Positions 26,821 to 36,196 of a stretch of DNA of 64,000 bases are shown here, in pieces; position 1 is the first letter of the stretch; the number at the start of each line of letters is the position of its first letter. The stretch is from an uncultured Clostridia bacterium (GTDB lineage Bacteria > Bacillota > Clostridia > Lachnospirales > Cellulosilyticaceae), in contig CAKZUB010000032.1 of the NCBI GenBank assembly GCA_937921505.1, forward strand, positions 1 through 64,000, read 5' to 3'. The notes under the pieces are model-generated. The model made no database searches, was not told the origin of the DNA, and worked only from the letters and a program-made list of their open reading frames with translations. The position numbers were made by a program, and so were the translations under genes.

Positions 26821-27333
26821 CTACTGAAATATATTTCTAGTTTTTCTTTCATGATGTTCTATTCTTTCATTAATGAGATATGCTAATTGATAAACTACAA
26901 GTGATAATGTAATTGTATAAATAAGTTCTGGAATAATAATAGATTTAAAAAAGAAAATAAAATTAATTTTACCTCTTAAAACAAACCCTATCATAAACAT
27001 CGTGCTATAAAACAAGCTGCTAAATAATGTACAGATAAAAGGAATAATGAAATTTTCTCTATAAAAGTTTTTATTAAATTTCCCACACATATATCCAATA
27101 ATAGCATAAATAACAATACTTGGACCTAAATAGGTACTAAAAGAAATATCATTTAAAAGCCCCGCTATTATTCCAATAATACTTCCTTCTTTACTTCCTC
27201 TTAAAAGAGCAAATGATACAATGATCATAATCATGAAGTTCGGCCCAATATCACCAATTCTTAAAGCTTGAAAAAGTGTTGTGCTTAAAGCGTGCACAAG
27301 AAGGAGCAAAATACCTATAAGAGACACCCTCAT
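26821..27333 (-). CDS. mreD: Rod shape-determining protein MreD
   Basis: A small membrane protein of the elongation complex. The 170-residue product has about five to six hydrophobic segments and little else conserved. Family features include the GSIIGIIAGLLNDISFS segment around residues 51-67. ATG at 27333 follows AGGAGGTG. It is recognised mainly from its position between mreC and pbp2 and from its hydropathy. MreD links MreC, RodA and PBP2 in the membrane. Confidence 0.92.
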   Translation of the reverse strand: MRVSLIGILLLLVHALSTTLFQALRIGDIGPNFMIMIIVSFALLRGSKEGSIIGIIAGLLNDISFSTYLGPSIVIYAIIGYMCGKFNKNFYRENFIIPFICTLFSSLFYSTMFMIGFVLRGKINFIFFFKSIIIPELIYTITLSLVVYQLAYLINERIEHHERKTRNIFQ

Positions 27334-27348
27334 TTTACACCTCCTAGA

Positions 27349-28167
27349 TTAATCATCATAACTTTTAATAACCAGTATTTGTTCTAAGTGCTTAAAATCT
27401 ACAATAGGTTTGACATAAGCATACTGTGTTAAGCCATTTTTACCTTGTGTAATCTCTTCAACAGTTCCAATTGGGATGCCCGGTGGATAAATCGAGCTTA
27501 GGTGAGAAGTTATAACTTGATCTCCCTTAACAATTTCAGATTCTATATTGATTTCAAATTTACACAATCCTCTATTAGCAAGTTCAATATCTCCTCTTAA
27601 GATGCCCGTATCACCTGTTCTAACTATTTTTGCACTTACAGAACTTCTATCATCTATAATTGAAAGTACTTTAGAGGATAACGTTGTAGTACTTAACACA
27701 CGCCCAGCCAGTGCTCCATTTGCAAGAATCACACTATTTTCATACACATTATCCTGAGTCCCCTTATCAATATTAAAAATCTTATACCAATTGCCAGATT
27801 CTTTTCCAATAACATTAGCCCCTATACCACCATAGTCACGATAACGCTGCTTCATTTCTAAAAGATTCTTTAGATTATTATTTTCACTTTTATATTCAGC
27901 CAGTACCGTATTCTCATACAGCAACCTTTCATTCTCTTGTTTAAGTTCTTCATTTTCTGTAACTAATATTTGTATATCTTTAAAGTACTGAGTGAAACGC
28001 GTTGTTTGATTTGAAACAAAGATAATTGATTTTTGTACAGGATACAAAATAGAAGTTACCCCTGTAGTGATAATAGGTATTTTATACTTTGTACCTATTA
28101 CCACTATAATAATACAAGCTACACCTGCTATAATTCCCATTTTTTTGAATTTTTTATTAAATTTCAA
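27349..28167 (-). CDS. mreC: Rod shape-determining protein MreC
   Basis: A periplasm-facing scaffold that activates PBP2/RodA. The 272-residue protein has an N-terminal membrane anchor (GIIAGVACIIIVVIG), a coiled coil at about 70-105 (ENEELKQENERLLYENTVL), and the beta-rich MreC core (ANVIGKESGNWYKIFNIDKG, later ITSHLSSIYPPGIPIG). TTG at 28167 follows AAGGAG at 8 bases and is the likely start. It lies between mreB and mreD. Confidence 0.94.
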   Translation of the reverse strand: MKFNKKFKKMGIIAGVACIIIVVIGTKYKIPIITTGVTSILYPVQKSIIFVSNQTTRFTQYFKDIQILVTENEELKQENERLLYENTVLAEYKSENNNLKNLLEMKQRYRDYGGIGANVIGKESGNWYKIFNIDKGTQDNVYENSVILANGALAGRVLSTTTLSSKVLSIIDDRSSVSAKIVRTGDTGILRGDIELANRGLCKFEINIESEIVKGDQVITSHLSSIYPPGIPIGTVEEITQGKNGLTQYAYVKPIVDFKHLEQILVIKSYDD

Positions 28168-28184
28168 GGTACTCTCTCCTTGTT

Positions 28185-29195
28185 TTACTTATCATCAGCA
28201 AAAAGGGCTGCCCATTTCTCTATATCTTCTAATGCATAACCTGTCCCTTTAGCTACGCAGTCTAGTGGATCTTCAGCTATTTTGACTGGCATTCCTGTTT
28301 CTAAACTTATCAATGTATCAAGTCCTGTAAGGAGTGCTCCACCACCAGTTAACATAATGCCACTCTCAATAATATCTGCCGAAAGTTCTGGAGGTGTTTT
28401 TTCAAGTGTATATTTAATAGCCTCAATAATAGCATTAACTGGTTCTTTAATAGCTTCTGTAACCTCTGTAGATGTGATAGTTAGAATTTTAGGAAGACCT
28501 GTTACTAAATCTCGCCCTCTTATTTCCATTGTCGCAACTTCTCCTATCGGGTAAGCTGCTCCGATGTTAATTTTAATTTGTTCGGCTGTTCTCTCGCCAA
28601 TCATCAGATTATACTCTCTTTTAATATAAGATACTATATATTCATCAAACTCATCTCCAGCTATACGAAGTGATTTACTTGCGACAATACCTCCAAGTGA
28701 AATAACTGCCACATCTGTCGTTCCTCCACCAATATCAACAACCATATTACCTGTAGGCTCCTCGACTCTTAGATGTGCGCCTATTGCAGCAGCCATTGGC
28801 TCTTCCATAATGAGAGCTTTTTTAGCCCCTGCTTTTTCTGTGGCTTCCTCAACAGCTCTTTTTTCTACTGAAGTGACTCCTGATGGTACACAGACAATAA
28901 CTCTTGGTTTAGGCGTAAATAGAGACCGCTTATAAGCTTTTCCAATGAAATACCTAAGCATTGCCTCGGTTGTGGCAAAATCAGCAATAACGCCATCTTT
29001 TAAAGGTCTAATCGCCACGATACTACCAGGAGTTCTACCTATCATTTGTTTCGCTTCATCGCCTACTGCAAGTACTTCATTTGTCTTTTGTTTTATAGCG
29101 ACTACTGATGGTTCATTAACCACTATACCTTTTCCTTTTACAAATACAAGCGTATTAGCTGTTCCAAGGTCTATACCCATATCTTTTCCAAACAT
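28185..29195 (-). CDS. mreB: Actin-like cell shape protein MreB
   Basis: An actin homologue that forms membrane-bound filaments guiding side-wall synthesis. The 336-residue protein begins [19 protein letters not shown] (phosphate-1 loop) and has [19 protein letters not shown] (phosphate-2 loop) near 155-173. The adenosine motif is [18 protein letters not shown] at 29195 follows AGGAGG. A Clostridium may have additional MreB-like genes (Mbl, MreBH); the context with mreCD marks this as the main one. A gap of about 190 bases to radC holds the probable promoter. Confidence 0.97.
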   Translation of the reverse strand: MFGKDMGIDLGTANTLVFVKGKGIVVNEPSVVAIKQKTNEVLAVGDEAKQMIGRTPGSIVAIRPLKDGVIADFATTEAMLRYFIGKAYKRSLFTPKPRVIVCVPSGVTSVEKRAVEEATEKAGAKKALIMEEPMAAAIGAHLRVEEPTGNMVVDIGGGTTDVAVISLGGIVASKSLRIAGDEFDEYIVSYIKREYNLMIGERTAEQIKINIGAAYPIGEVATMEIRGRDLVTGLPKILTITSTEVTEAIKEPVNAIIEAIKYTLEKTPPELSADIIESGIMLTGGGALLTGLDTLISLETGMPVKIAEDPLDCVAKGTGYALEDIEKWAALFADDK

Positions 29196-29382
29196 ACTGA
29201 AAATCCTCCTAATAAAATCTATATTCTATTTCTTTTATTGACAAAATCTATACCTCATACAATATACTTCTTTTATGATAAAATCCATATCTACCATCAT
29301 ACAGTTTTTTTTTATCTTTTTCAACAGGTTGGTACTAAATAACCATATAAAAGTTAAATATTGTAAGATTATGTTTTAACTT

Positions 29383-30066
29383 TTATATATAATTTTCTTC
29401 TTTCAAGCTTATATAGAGCCCATCACCAATAATAATATGATCCAAAAGTGGAATGCCCATTAGGTCTCCTGATTCCTTAAGTCTTTTTGTAATTTGAATA
29501 TCTTCTTTGCTTGGAGTCGGATCACCACTTGGGTGATTATGAATGACAATAATACTGTAAGCTGACTTTTGAATAGCTGCCTTATACACTTCTCGCGGAT
29601 GTACAATAGATGATGTTAAGCTCCCTTTTGATATAATCTTGTGCCCTAGCATTTTACACTTTGCATCAAGTAGGATTACAATAAAATTCTCTTCTTTTAA
29701 ATGTCTCATATCTTCCATAAAATAGTCAGAAAGTGCTTTTGGCGAGGATACTTTGAGCGAACACGCATGTTTTTGCCGTGTTATTCTTTTGCAAAGTTCT
29801 AATAAGGCTAGAATCTGTAAAGCTTTTACCTTTCCTATTCCTTTTATTTGATAGAGTTCTTCAAAAGAAGTTTGATACAATGAAACAAGAGAAGGTTCTG
29901 TTTCATGTAAACAAAGTATATGTGCTGCAAGTTCTTCTGCATTACAATCTTTGGTGCCACTTCTAATAAGCATGGCTAAGAGTTCACTGTCAGTTAGTAC
30001 ACTCTCTCCATATTTTTCAAACTTTTCATAAGGTCTGCTGCATAATGGTTTATCTTGTATGCGCAT
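29383..30066 (-). CDS. radC: RadC/YsxA JAB-domain protein
   Basis: A protein of about 227 residues. The N-terminal helix-hairpin-helix region is seen in ELYQIKGIGKVKALQILALLEL, split across residues 80-101. A C-terminal MPN/JAB1 metalloprotease-like domain carries VIHNHPSGDPTPS (HxH...D metal motif). The old link to DNA repair is doubtful and the function remains unclear. Start: ATG at 30066 follows AGGGGGAG; an in-frame TTG at 30090 is rejected. It lies upstream of mreB, a conserved neighbour order in Bacillota (maf-radC-mreBCD). Confidence 0.95.
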   Translation of the reverse strand: MRIQDKPLCSRPYEKFEKYGESVLTDSELLAMLIRSGTKDCNAEELAAHILCLHETEPSLVSLYQTSFEELYQIKGIGKVKALQILALLELCKRITRQKHACSLKVSSPKALSDYFMEDMRHLKEENFIVILLDAKCKMLGHKIISKGSLTSSIVHPREVYKAAIQKSAYSIIVIHNHPSGDPTPSKEDIQITKRLKESGDLMGIPLLDHIIIGDGLYISLKEENYI

Positions 30067-30132
30067 AGCACTCCCCCTTTTCACACTCAAATTATTGCCT
30101 TAATCTACACTATCCATACCCCATTTACGCAT

Positions 30133-30168
30133 AAAAAAACAAGTTCTAGTCTCAAACTTGTTTTTTTA
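30133..30168. terminator. Terminator between maf and radC
   Basis: A stem ACAAGTT/AACTTGT flanked by A and T tracts, just past the maf stop on the minus strand. It suggests that radC-mreB is transcribed separately from maf. Confidence 0.82.
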
Positions 30169-30172
30169 TACG

Positions 30173-30742
30173 CTAATAACTATTTAATTTAATAAGTTCA
30201 CTATAAAGTTTATTGACAGGCAGACCCATTACATTATAATAGTCTCCTACAATTCTTTCGATATAAATAGCCCCTTTTCCCTGTATACCATAAGCTCCGG
30301 CTTTATCTAAGGGTTCTCCTGTAGCTGTATAATAATTAATTTCATCTGATGTTAAATCTTTCATTGTTACGAAAGTCGTTTCACAAAAGCAATTTGATAT
30401 ATTTTCCCCGAGACATATAATAGCTACGCCCGTACAAACTTCATGCTGTTTTCCTGATAAATGACGAAGTATGTTTTTAGCATCTTTATCACTTTTAGGC
30501 TTTCCTAGTATTTGCCCATCTAAAGCCACTAGTGTATCACATCCTATAACCAAAGACTCCGGATAATCGGGTGCAATTGCCATAGCCTTCTTAAAAGCCA
30601 AACTCTTAACATTTTGTTCTACGGATACTTCGGCGTCTATCTTTTCTTCTATTTCTTTTGTGATGACTTGAAATGTTACACCTAGTAACTTCATAAGCTC
30701 TTTTCTTCTTGGGGAAGCAGATGCGAGTATAATATTTGTCAC
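30173..30742 (-). CDS. maf: Maf-like nucleoside triphosphate pyrophosphatase
   Basis: A house-cleaning enzyme that hydrolyses non-canonical nucleoside triphosphates (dTTP/UTP-type Maf). The product is about 189 residues and has the family N-terminus ILASASPRRKELMKLLG, then VIGCDTLVALDGQILGKP, and GAYGIQGKGA. Start: GTG at 30742 lies 8 bases after AAAGGA. ATG at 30751 directly abuts that site and is therefore unlikely. It follows the DUF4321 gene. Confidence 0.93.
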   Translation of the reverse strand: MTNIILASASPRRKELMKLLGVTFQVITKEIEEKIDAEVSVEQNVKSLAFKKAMAIAPDYPESLVIGCDTLVALDGQILGKPKSDKDAKNILRHLSGKQHEVCTGVAIICLGENISNCFCETTFVTMKDLTSDEINYYTATGEPLDKAGAYGIQGKGAIYIERIVGDYYNVMGLPVNKLYSELIKLNSY

Positions 30743-30758
30743 GCTGATCATCCTTTAA

Positions 30759-31022
30759 CTATTTAATTTTTTGATAGATTAAAACACTGCCTATCATTCC
30801 AAAAATAGCGGCTAATGTAATATTAAGTTTAACTTGAAATGATATCCATATTACGCCTAAATCAATTCTCACTGGGTTATCCAGTCCAAAATGTCCCGCA
30901 TAATTAATCCATTTTAAAAAAGATACAGTGCTGCATAACTCTCCTATAAAATTCCCGACTGTAAGCCCTGCTAACATACATAGTATTAATACCCAAAAGT
31001 TTGTTGCTTTATTAATCGCCAT
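30759..31022 (-). CDS. DUF4321 small membrane protein
   Basis: An 87-residue membrane protein with two hydrophobic hairpin segments (FWVLILCMLAGLTVGNFIG and ITLAAIFGMIGSVLIY) and a polar middle. It matches the DUF4321 pattern found next to maf in many Clostridia. Function is unknown. It is 16 bases upstream of maf and co-transcribed. ATG at 31022 follows GGGGGC. Confidence 0.8.
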   Translation of the reverse strand: MAINKATNFWVLILCMLAGLTVGNFIGELCSTVSFLKWINYAGHFGLDNPVRIDLGVIWISFQVKLNITLAAIFGMIGSVLIYQKIK

Positions 31023-31159
31023 AAAGTAGCCCCCATATCAATGATTCATTCTTGTTTTTTATATTTTATCATAAAGTACTTAAAATACCTAGAATAAAAT
31101 TGACAGGCATTTCAGCCTATTGATACAAGCTGCCAGTGTGTTAGTATTTTATGCATAGC

Positions 31160-31196
31160 AAAAACAATGGGATGTTAGATATCTAACACCCCATTG
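31160..31196 (-). terminator. Terminator of the rnf operon
   Basis: A long inverted repeat (31165-31196) centred on AGATATCT, followed on the minus strand by TTTTTGC, ten bases past the rnfB stop. Confidence 0.88.
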
Positions 31197-31206
31197 CTTT
31201 ATTACA

Positions 31207-32010
31207 CTATACTTCTAAAAGGTTCGAAATAGCATTGGTTGGGCACTTTTGCTCACACTTGCCACAACGAATACACTTTTCAACATCAATTTCAGCAAGA
31301 TTATGAGTCATTTTAATAGCATCTACTTCACACTGTTTCACACAAAGTCCGCAGCCGATACATCCTACAGTGCATCCAGCTTTTACTTCTTTACCTTTAT
31401 CTTTTGAAATGCAATTTACATTATAACTTGCATGCACCGGCAAAATAGTTATAATATTTCTTGGGCAGGAAGTTTTACACGCACCACATCCTACACATTT
31501 ATTTGGATCAATAACAGGCAAGCCATCTAGCATCGTAATTGCTCCAAATAAACAAGCACCCTTACAAGTTGCAAAACCTAAGCACCCATATCCACAAGTT
31601 TTATGTCCTCCTCCAAGTAAATGAGCATCGTTACAACTACTGATACCTTCATAAGTGTATTTAAGCTTTGCATGTGTATGATTTCCCCCACACCTTACAA
31701 CTGCACGATATCTTTCACTACTCGCAGCTTCTATTCCCATAACTTTTGCTATTTCATCTATTTGACTTTGACTACATACAGGACAGGCAGTTATTTTACT
31801 TTCACCCTTTGCGATTGATTTAGCTAATGCTTCACAACCTGCAAATCCACATCCACCACAGTTTACTCCTGGTAAACTTTCTTTTACGCCTTGCACACGT
31901 TCATCCACAGGAACAGCAAATTTTTTAGCTGCTATACCTAGTCCAATGCCAAACAAAAGGCCTATGCCACCTATAGATAAAATAGGATATATTATTGCTG
32001 TAATATCCAT
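31207..32010 (-). CDS. rnfB: Rnf electron transport complex subunit B
   Basis: The ferredoxin-like subunit that accepts electrons from reduced ferredoxin. The 267-residue protein has one N-terminal membrane helix (IIYPILSIGGIGLLFGIGLG) and an Fe-S (4Fe-4S) domain with CGGCGFAGC. A cysteine-rich middle (CGYGCLGFATCKGAC) and three classical clusters follow: CVGCGACKTSCP, CIGCGLCVKQC and CIRCGKCEQKCP. That is more clusters than in proteobacterial RnfB and fits clostridial or acetogen Rnf. It is the last gene of rnfCDGEAB and is followed by a terminator. Confidence 0.96.
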   Translation of the reverse strand: MDITAIIYPILSIGGIGLLFGIGLGIAAKKFAVPVDERVQGVKESLPGVNCGGCGFAGCEALAKSIAKGESKITACPVCSQSQIDEIAKVMGIEAASSERYRAVVRCGGNHTHAKLKYTYEGISSCNDAHLLGGGHKTCGYGCLGFATCKGACLFGAITMLDGLPVIDPNKCVGCGACKTSCPRNIITILPVHASYNVNCISKDKGKEVKAGCTVGCIGCGLCVKQCEVDAIKMTHNLAEIDVEKCIRCGKCEQKCPTNAISNLLEV

Positions 32011-32036
32011 TTGTATCCCCCTCTTATTTATGTCAT

Positions 32037-32609
32037 TTATATCATATTTTGAAAACCTGCAAATGCAATTGCCATAAATCCAGCTGTAATGAGTGCAATA
32101 GGAAGTCCTTTAAAAGGAGCCAGTACATCATTATGTTCGATTCTTTCTCTGATTCCTGCAAAAAGAACCATAACTAATGTAAAGCCTACAGCACCACCCA
32201 CTCCATTTACAACGGACTCAATAAGTGAGTAGTTGGTTTGCATATTGAGTATTGCAACACCTAAAACAGCACAGTTTGTCGTAATAAGCGGGAGAAAAAC
32301 ACCTAGAGCACTATATAATGAAGGACTTGTTTTTTGAATAACCATCTCTACAAACTGTACAAGAGACGCAATAACTAATATAAATGCCACTGTATACAAA
32401 TACTCTATATGAAGTGGTTTAAGTAAATAATGATAAACGATATAGGAAATCATAGATGCGAGTCCCATAACAAATGTAACGGCTGCTCCCATTCCAAGTG
32501 AAGTTTCTACTTTTTTTGAAACACCTAGGAAAGGGCATATCCCTAAAAATTTTGTCAGTACAAAATTATTAACAAGTGCTGCTCCTAAAAATAATAAAAA
32601 TAAATTCAT
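32037..32609 (-). CDS. rnfA: Rnf electron transport complex subunit A
   Basis: An integral membrane subunit of the Rnf ion pump, related to RnfE and NqrE. The 190-residue product has six hydrophobic segments and the conserved [13 protein letters not shown] (with a conserved cysteine) and [12 protein letters not shown]. RnfA and RnfE together bind an Fe-S cluster in the membrane in known structures. ATG at 32609 follows GGAGGAGG. Confidence 0.96.
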   Translation of the reverse strand: MNLFLLFLGAALVNNFVLTKFLGICPFLGVSKKVETSLGMGAAVTFVMGLASMISYIVYHYLLKPLHIEYLYTVAFILVIASLVQFVEMVIQKTSPSLYSALGVFLPLITTNCAVLGVAILNMQTNYSLIESVVNGVGGAVGFTLVMVLFAGIRERIEHNDVLAPFKGLPIALITAGFMAIAFAGFQNMI

Positions 32610-32621
32610 TTTTGCCTCCTC

Positions 32622-33218
32622 CTAGTGTTTTTTTGCCTTTAATGCATTTAAAAGTGCCATCAGAAGTCCTAAAGTAAAGAAGGCTCCTGGAGCTAAAATC
32701 ATAATAATAGCTGGATTATACTGCATCGGCATTACAGCTTTGCCAAAAAGTTCACCTGTTCCTAAGATTTCTCTTATGACACCGATAACTGTAAGAGATA
32801 GCGTGAACCCAAGCCCCATGCCTATAGCGTCAAAAAGAGAGGCTGTGATACTATTTTTAGATGCATAAGCCTCTGCTCTTCCGAGTATAATACAGTTAAC
32901 AACAATCAGTGGAATAAATAGCCCCAAAGAAGAATGAAGTTCTGTCATATACGCTTGAAGTATTAAATCTACCATTGTCACAAAACTCGCTATAATCACT
33001 ATAAAAGCTGGTATACGTATTTTCGAAGGAATACACTTTCTAAGCAGTGAGATTACTAAGTTTGAACCTATAAGAACTGCTGTTGTTGCAAGGCCCATTC
33101 CTACTGCGTTGGTCCCACTTGTTGTTACAGCCAGTGTTGGACACATGCCTAGCACTTGCATAAAAATAGGATTATCTGTCACTATTCCTGCTTTTAATCT
33201 TTCTTTTAATACATTCAT
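32622..33218 (-). CDS. rnfE: Rnf electron transport complex subunit E
   Basis: A membrane subunit related to RnfA. The 198-residue protein shows VLGMCPTLAVTTSGTNAVG near the N-terminus and IVVNCIILGRAEAYASKNS in the middle; the cysteines match those that ligate the shared membrane Fe-S cluster. It starts at 33218, directly after the rnfG stop. Confidence 0.96.
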   Translation of the reverse strand: MNVLKERLKAGIVTDNPIFMQVLGMCPTLAVTTSGTNAVGMGLATTAVLIGSNLVISLLRKCIPSKIRIPAFIVIIASFVTMVDLILQAYMTELHSSLGLFIPLIVVNCIILGRAEAYASKNSITASLFDAIGMGLGFTLSLTVIGVIREILGTGELFGKAVMPMQYNPAIIMILAPGAFFTLGLLMALLNALKAKKH

Positions 33219-33785
33219 TTAGTTACCCCCCATCTGCAACTCTTGTTGATGTTCTTTCACATATTTTGCAGCTTGATTAACACCTTTTACAATTGCATCT
33301 GAAGTAATGGTTGCCCCAGTAATAGCAGTGATTTCATCATCTTTAGGCACTGACTTTACTACTTTTAAAGGAGGTAATTTCTGTAAAAACTGATCTATAA
33401 AAGTAGATTTAGTTGCATTAGCACCAAATCCTGGTGTTTCAGTGTGAGATAAAATCTTAATACCTTGGATATGAGATTTAAGATCAAAACCAACTAGTAC
33501 AGTAATTGCTCCAGCATAGCCATTAGGCATAACTTTTACTATAATTCCAATTACTTGATCTTCAGATTTTGCAAGGTAGACTTGCTTAATATTTTCATCT
33601 GCAATATCCCCTTGTTCAATAAATATTTCAGCTTCTTCAATTAGCATTTTCATAGCTTGTTGTTCAGAATCAGCCTTATTTTGAGCAATGACCGGAGTTG
33701 TTGTACGATTAATAAGCCCTAATAGCCCTGCACATATAGCTGTAATTAGAAATAATATTAAGCCTAGTTTAAGAGACTCTTTCAT
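33219..33785 (-). CDS. rnfG: Rnf electron transport complex subunit G
   Basis: The subunit with covalently bound FMN outside the membrane. It is about 188 residues with one N-terminal membrane helix (LGLILFLITAICAGLLGL) and the flavin attachment motif ITGATIT near residue 162 (Thr is the expected attachment residue). Start: ATG at 33785 follows GGAGG at 8 bases; an earlier in-frame start at 33803 is rejected. It overlaps rnfD by 17 bases. Confidence 0.95.
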   Translation of the reverse strand: MKESLKLGLILFLITAICAGLLGLINRTTTPVIAQNKADSEQQAMKMLIEEAEIFIEQGDIADENIKQVYLAKSEDQVIGIIVKVMPNGYAGAITVLVGFDLKSHIQGIKILSHTETPGFGANATKSTFIDQFLQKLPPLKVVKSVPKDDEITAITGATITSDAIVKGVNQAAKYVKEHQQELQMGGN

Positions 33786-34737
33786 ACTTTTTACCTCCCC
33801 CAAATCGTCTTATTTTTACGTATCTATCAATGAGAGGCACTGCTAAATTCATAATTAAAATACTATAACTGACACCCTCTGGATATCCTCCAAAAAGTCT
33901 TATCATAGCCGTAATAACCCCAGCACCAACAGCAAATATGATCTGTCCTTTAACTGTCATAGGCGAAGTTGTATAATCTGTTGCCATAAAGAATGCTCCA
34001 AGCATTACCCCACCTAAAAATAGGGAATAAAAACTGATAGATGCATCATACCCATTAAACAAGTAAGTGATAATAAGGATTGTAGCAATATAAAATACTG
34101 GTATATGCCACTTAATTACCTTTTTATAAAACAAGTAAGCAGCTCCAATTAGGAGTGCTAAAGCTGATGCTTCTCCAATACTTCCTGCAGTATTGCCTAT
34201 AAAAGCGTCAGCAAAACTTGGAAGTCCTTCTAATACACCTTGTTTTAAAAGTGCTAAAGGTGTTGCTCCGGTAGTAGCATCAACACCCCCTAAAACGCTG
34301 CTTGGAAATGTAAAATTTGTCATCGCCTGCGGATACGCTGCTAATAAAAAGGCTCTTGCCGCCAGAGCAGGATTTATGAAATTTTGTCCGATCCCTCCAA
34401 ATATTTGCTTAGTAAGGATAACAGCAACAAATGAGCCTACTACTATCATATAAAAAGGAATACTAGGAGGTAAATTAAAGGCTAATAATAAACCCGTTAC
34501 AACTGCACTTAAATCAGATACTGTAATTTGCTTTTTAAAAGTTTTCTCCCAGATCCATTCAAATAAAACACATGAAATAATACTGATAAGTGTCACCCAT
34601 AATGCTCGAATGCCAAAGAAGTATATCCCTGCCACCAATGCAGGAACTAATGCAATAATCACATCACGCATAATACTTTGTGTCGTATGGTCGGCCCTTA
34701 CATGAGGGGATGATGAAACCGTTAATACTTTTTCCAT
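33769..34737 (-). CDS. rnfD: Rnf electron transport complex subunit D
   Basis: A membrane subunit with about ten helices and a covalent FMN. The 322-residue protein has the NqrB/RnfD pattern, including GQNFINPALAARAFLLAAYP and the flavin attachment motif DATTGATPLA near residues 155-164. It is thought to form part of the ion pathway. Whether the complex moves Na+ or H+ cannot be told here. It starts 19 bases after rnfC. Confidence 0.96.
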   Translation of the reverse strand: MEKVLTVSSSPHVRADHTTQSIMRDVIIALVPALVAGIYFFGIRALWVTLISIISCVLFEWIWEKTFKKQITVSDLSAVVTGLLLAFNLPPSIPFYMIVVGSFVAVILTKQIFGGIGQNFINPALAARAFLLAAYPQAMTNFTFPSSVLGGVDATTGATPLALLKQGVLEGLPSFADAFIGNTAGSIGEASALALLIGAAYLFYKKVIKWHIPVFYIATILIITYLFNGYDASISFYSLFLGGVMLGAFFMATDYTTSPMTVKGQIIFAVGAGVITAMIRLFGGYPEGVSYSILIMNLAVPLIDRYVKIRRFGGGKKYERVS

Positions 34738-34756
34738 CTTTTTTCTCCTTTTCTTT

Positions 34757-36076
34757 CTATTTTCGCGAACGAATGGCAGACTTAGCTGTTCGGATACTTT
34801 GCACTAACTGTCTTTTAGACGGACAAATATATGAACAGCACCCACATTCTATGCAATCCATACCATCATGCTTTAAAAACACGTCAAATTCAGAATTTAT
34901 TGCAGCCATATGAATAGTATTTGGTACTAATTCCATAGGACATACCTCCACGCATTTACCACATCTCATACAGTTTGATGCCTTTTGTGAACTCACTTCT
35001 TTGTCAGTAAAGCAAAGAATAGCAGATGTTCCTTTAACAACCGGAACATCAAGACTCGAAATTGCAGTTCCCATCATAGGCCCTCCAGCTATAATCTTAA
35101 GTGTCTTTTCTTCGTCCCATTTAGCATATTCTAAAAGTTCTCTAAACGAAGTTCCAATCCTTACTTTTAAATTGCATGGATTGTTAAATCCACTTCCGGC
35201 TAAGGTCACGATCCTTCGCATAATAGGTCTTCCCTTTGTAACCGCTCTCCATATCGCTATAATAGAATCAATATTAAAGACTGCACATCCTATATCTAGT
35301 GGTAACTTTCCACTAGGAACTTCCTTACCCATAGCAGCATAAATAAGATGTTTTTCTGAGCCTTGTGGATACTTGGTATGAAGTTTTACTATCTCAATCT
35401 TTTCTGCTTGCTTTGTAAGCTTTGAAAGATTGTCAATTGCATCTAATTTATTATCTTCTATACAAATAAGTGCTGTTGCTTCTTTAAATATTTGAAGAAG
35501 TATTTTAACCCCTTCTATAATTCTCTCTCCTTCTTCTAACATCACTCTGTGGTCGGATGTTAAATAAGGTTCACATTCAGCGCCATTTATAATAATAAAA
35601 CGAATTTGCTTATCAGGTGGTGGTGCAAGTTTTACATGTGTCGGGAAACCAGCTCCCCCCATACCAACAAGTCCTGCTTCTCTTACAATGTTTACCAGTT
35701 GGTCACGTGTAAGTTCTTCATAATTATCTATAGCATTTTCTAACATATAGGGGCTGTCTTCATATGCAAAATCATTTTCTATAACTACACAAACATCCTT
35801 TGTCCCTCTAAAGATCGTCCGTTCTTCTACTGCCTTTACTTTACCAGATATACTGCTGTGAATGGGGGCAGAGATGAATCCTGTAGCATCCCCGATCTTT
35901 TGCCCAACGAGTATGCTATCTCCTTTTTTTACTAAAGGCTTACATGGGCTGCCTAAATGTTGTGACATTGGAAATACAAGTTCTCCTTGTGGCATTAATG
36001 TCTCTATAGATTTTGAACTTGTAGATTCTTTATTATAGTTTGGATGAATTCCTTTTTTAAAAGTTAAACCTCTCAT
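34757..36076 (-). CDS. rnfC: Rnf electron transport complex subunit C (NADH-binding)
   Basis: The cytoplasmic subunit that reacts with NAD+/NADH. The 439-residue protein has the NADH/FMN glycine-rich region (GLVGMGGAGFPTHVKLAPP at about 135-153), an SLBB part, and two C-terminal 4Fe-4S motifs, CMRCGKCVEVCP and CIECGCCSYICP. It is first in rnfCDGEAB, the order of Acetobacterium and Clostridium. ATG at 36076 follows AAGGGGG. With the other subunits it oxidises ferredoxin, reduces NAD+ and pumps ions outward. Confidence 0.96.
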   Translation of the reverse strand: MRGLTFKKGIHPNYNKESTSSKSIETLMPQGELVFPMSQHLGSPCKPLVKKGDSILVGQKIGDATGFISAPIHSSISGKVKAVEERTIFRGTKDVCVVIENDFAYEDSPYMLENAIDNYEELTRDQLVNIVREAGLVGMGGAGFPTHVKLAPPPDKQIRFIIINGAECEPYLTSDHRVMLEEGERIIEGVKILLQIFKEATALICIEDNKLDAIDNLSKLTKQAEKIEIVKLHTKYPQGSEKHLIYAAMGKEVPSGKLPLDIGCAVFNIDSIIAIWRAVTKGRPIMRRIVTLAGSGFNNPCNLKVRIGTSFRELLEYAKWDEEKTLKIIAGGPMMGTAISSLDVPVVKGTSAILCFTDKEVSSQKASNCMRCGKCVEVCPMELVPNTIHMAAINSEFDVFLKHDGMDCIECGCCSYICPSKRQLVQSIRTAKSAIRSRK

Positions 36077-36122
36077 GTATATCCCCCTTTACGTACTTAA
36101 CTTAAGTCATTAACTACAGTAA

Positions 36123-36150
36123 ATTATATCATTTTAACCCAGATATACAA
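36123..36150 (-). promoter_or_regulatory. Candidate sigma-A promoter of the rnf operon
   Basis: On the minus strand TTGTAT (36145-36150) is 16 bases from a perfect TATAAT (36123-36128), about 47 bases before rnfC. The -35 is imperfect. Confidence 0.55.
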
Positions 36151-36196
36151 CATTAGTTTATTTTTTAACTATTATAAATACATTATGAATAACTGT

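Noticed and set aside
29345..29388. Possible AT-only terminator after radC
   Set aside because: The stem is almost all A-T, has a 16-base loop and no clean T tract, so it is too weak to call.
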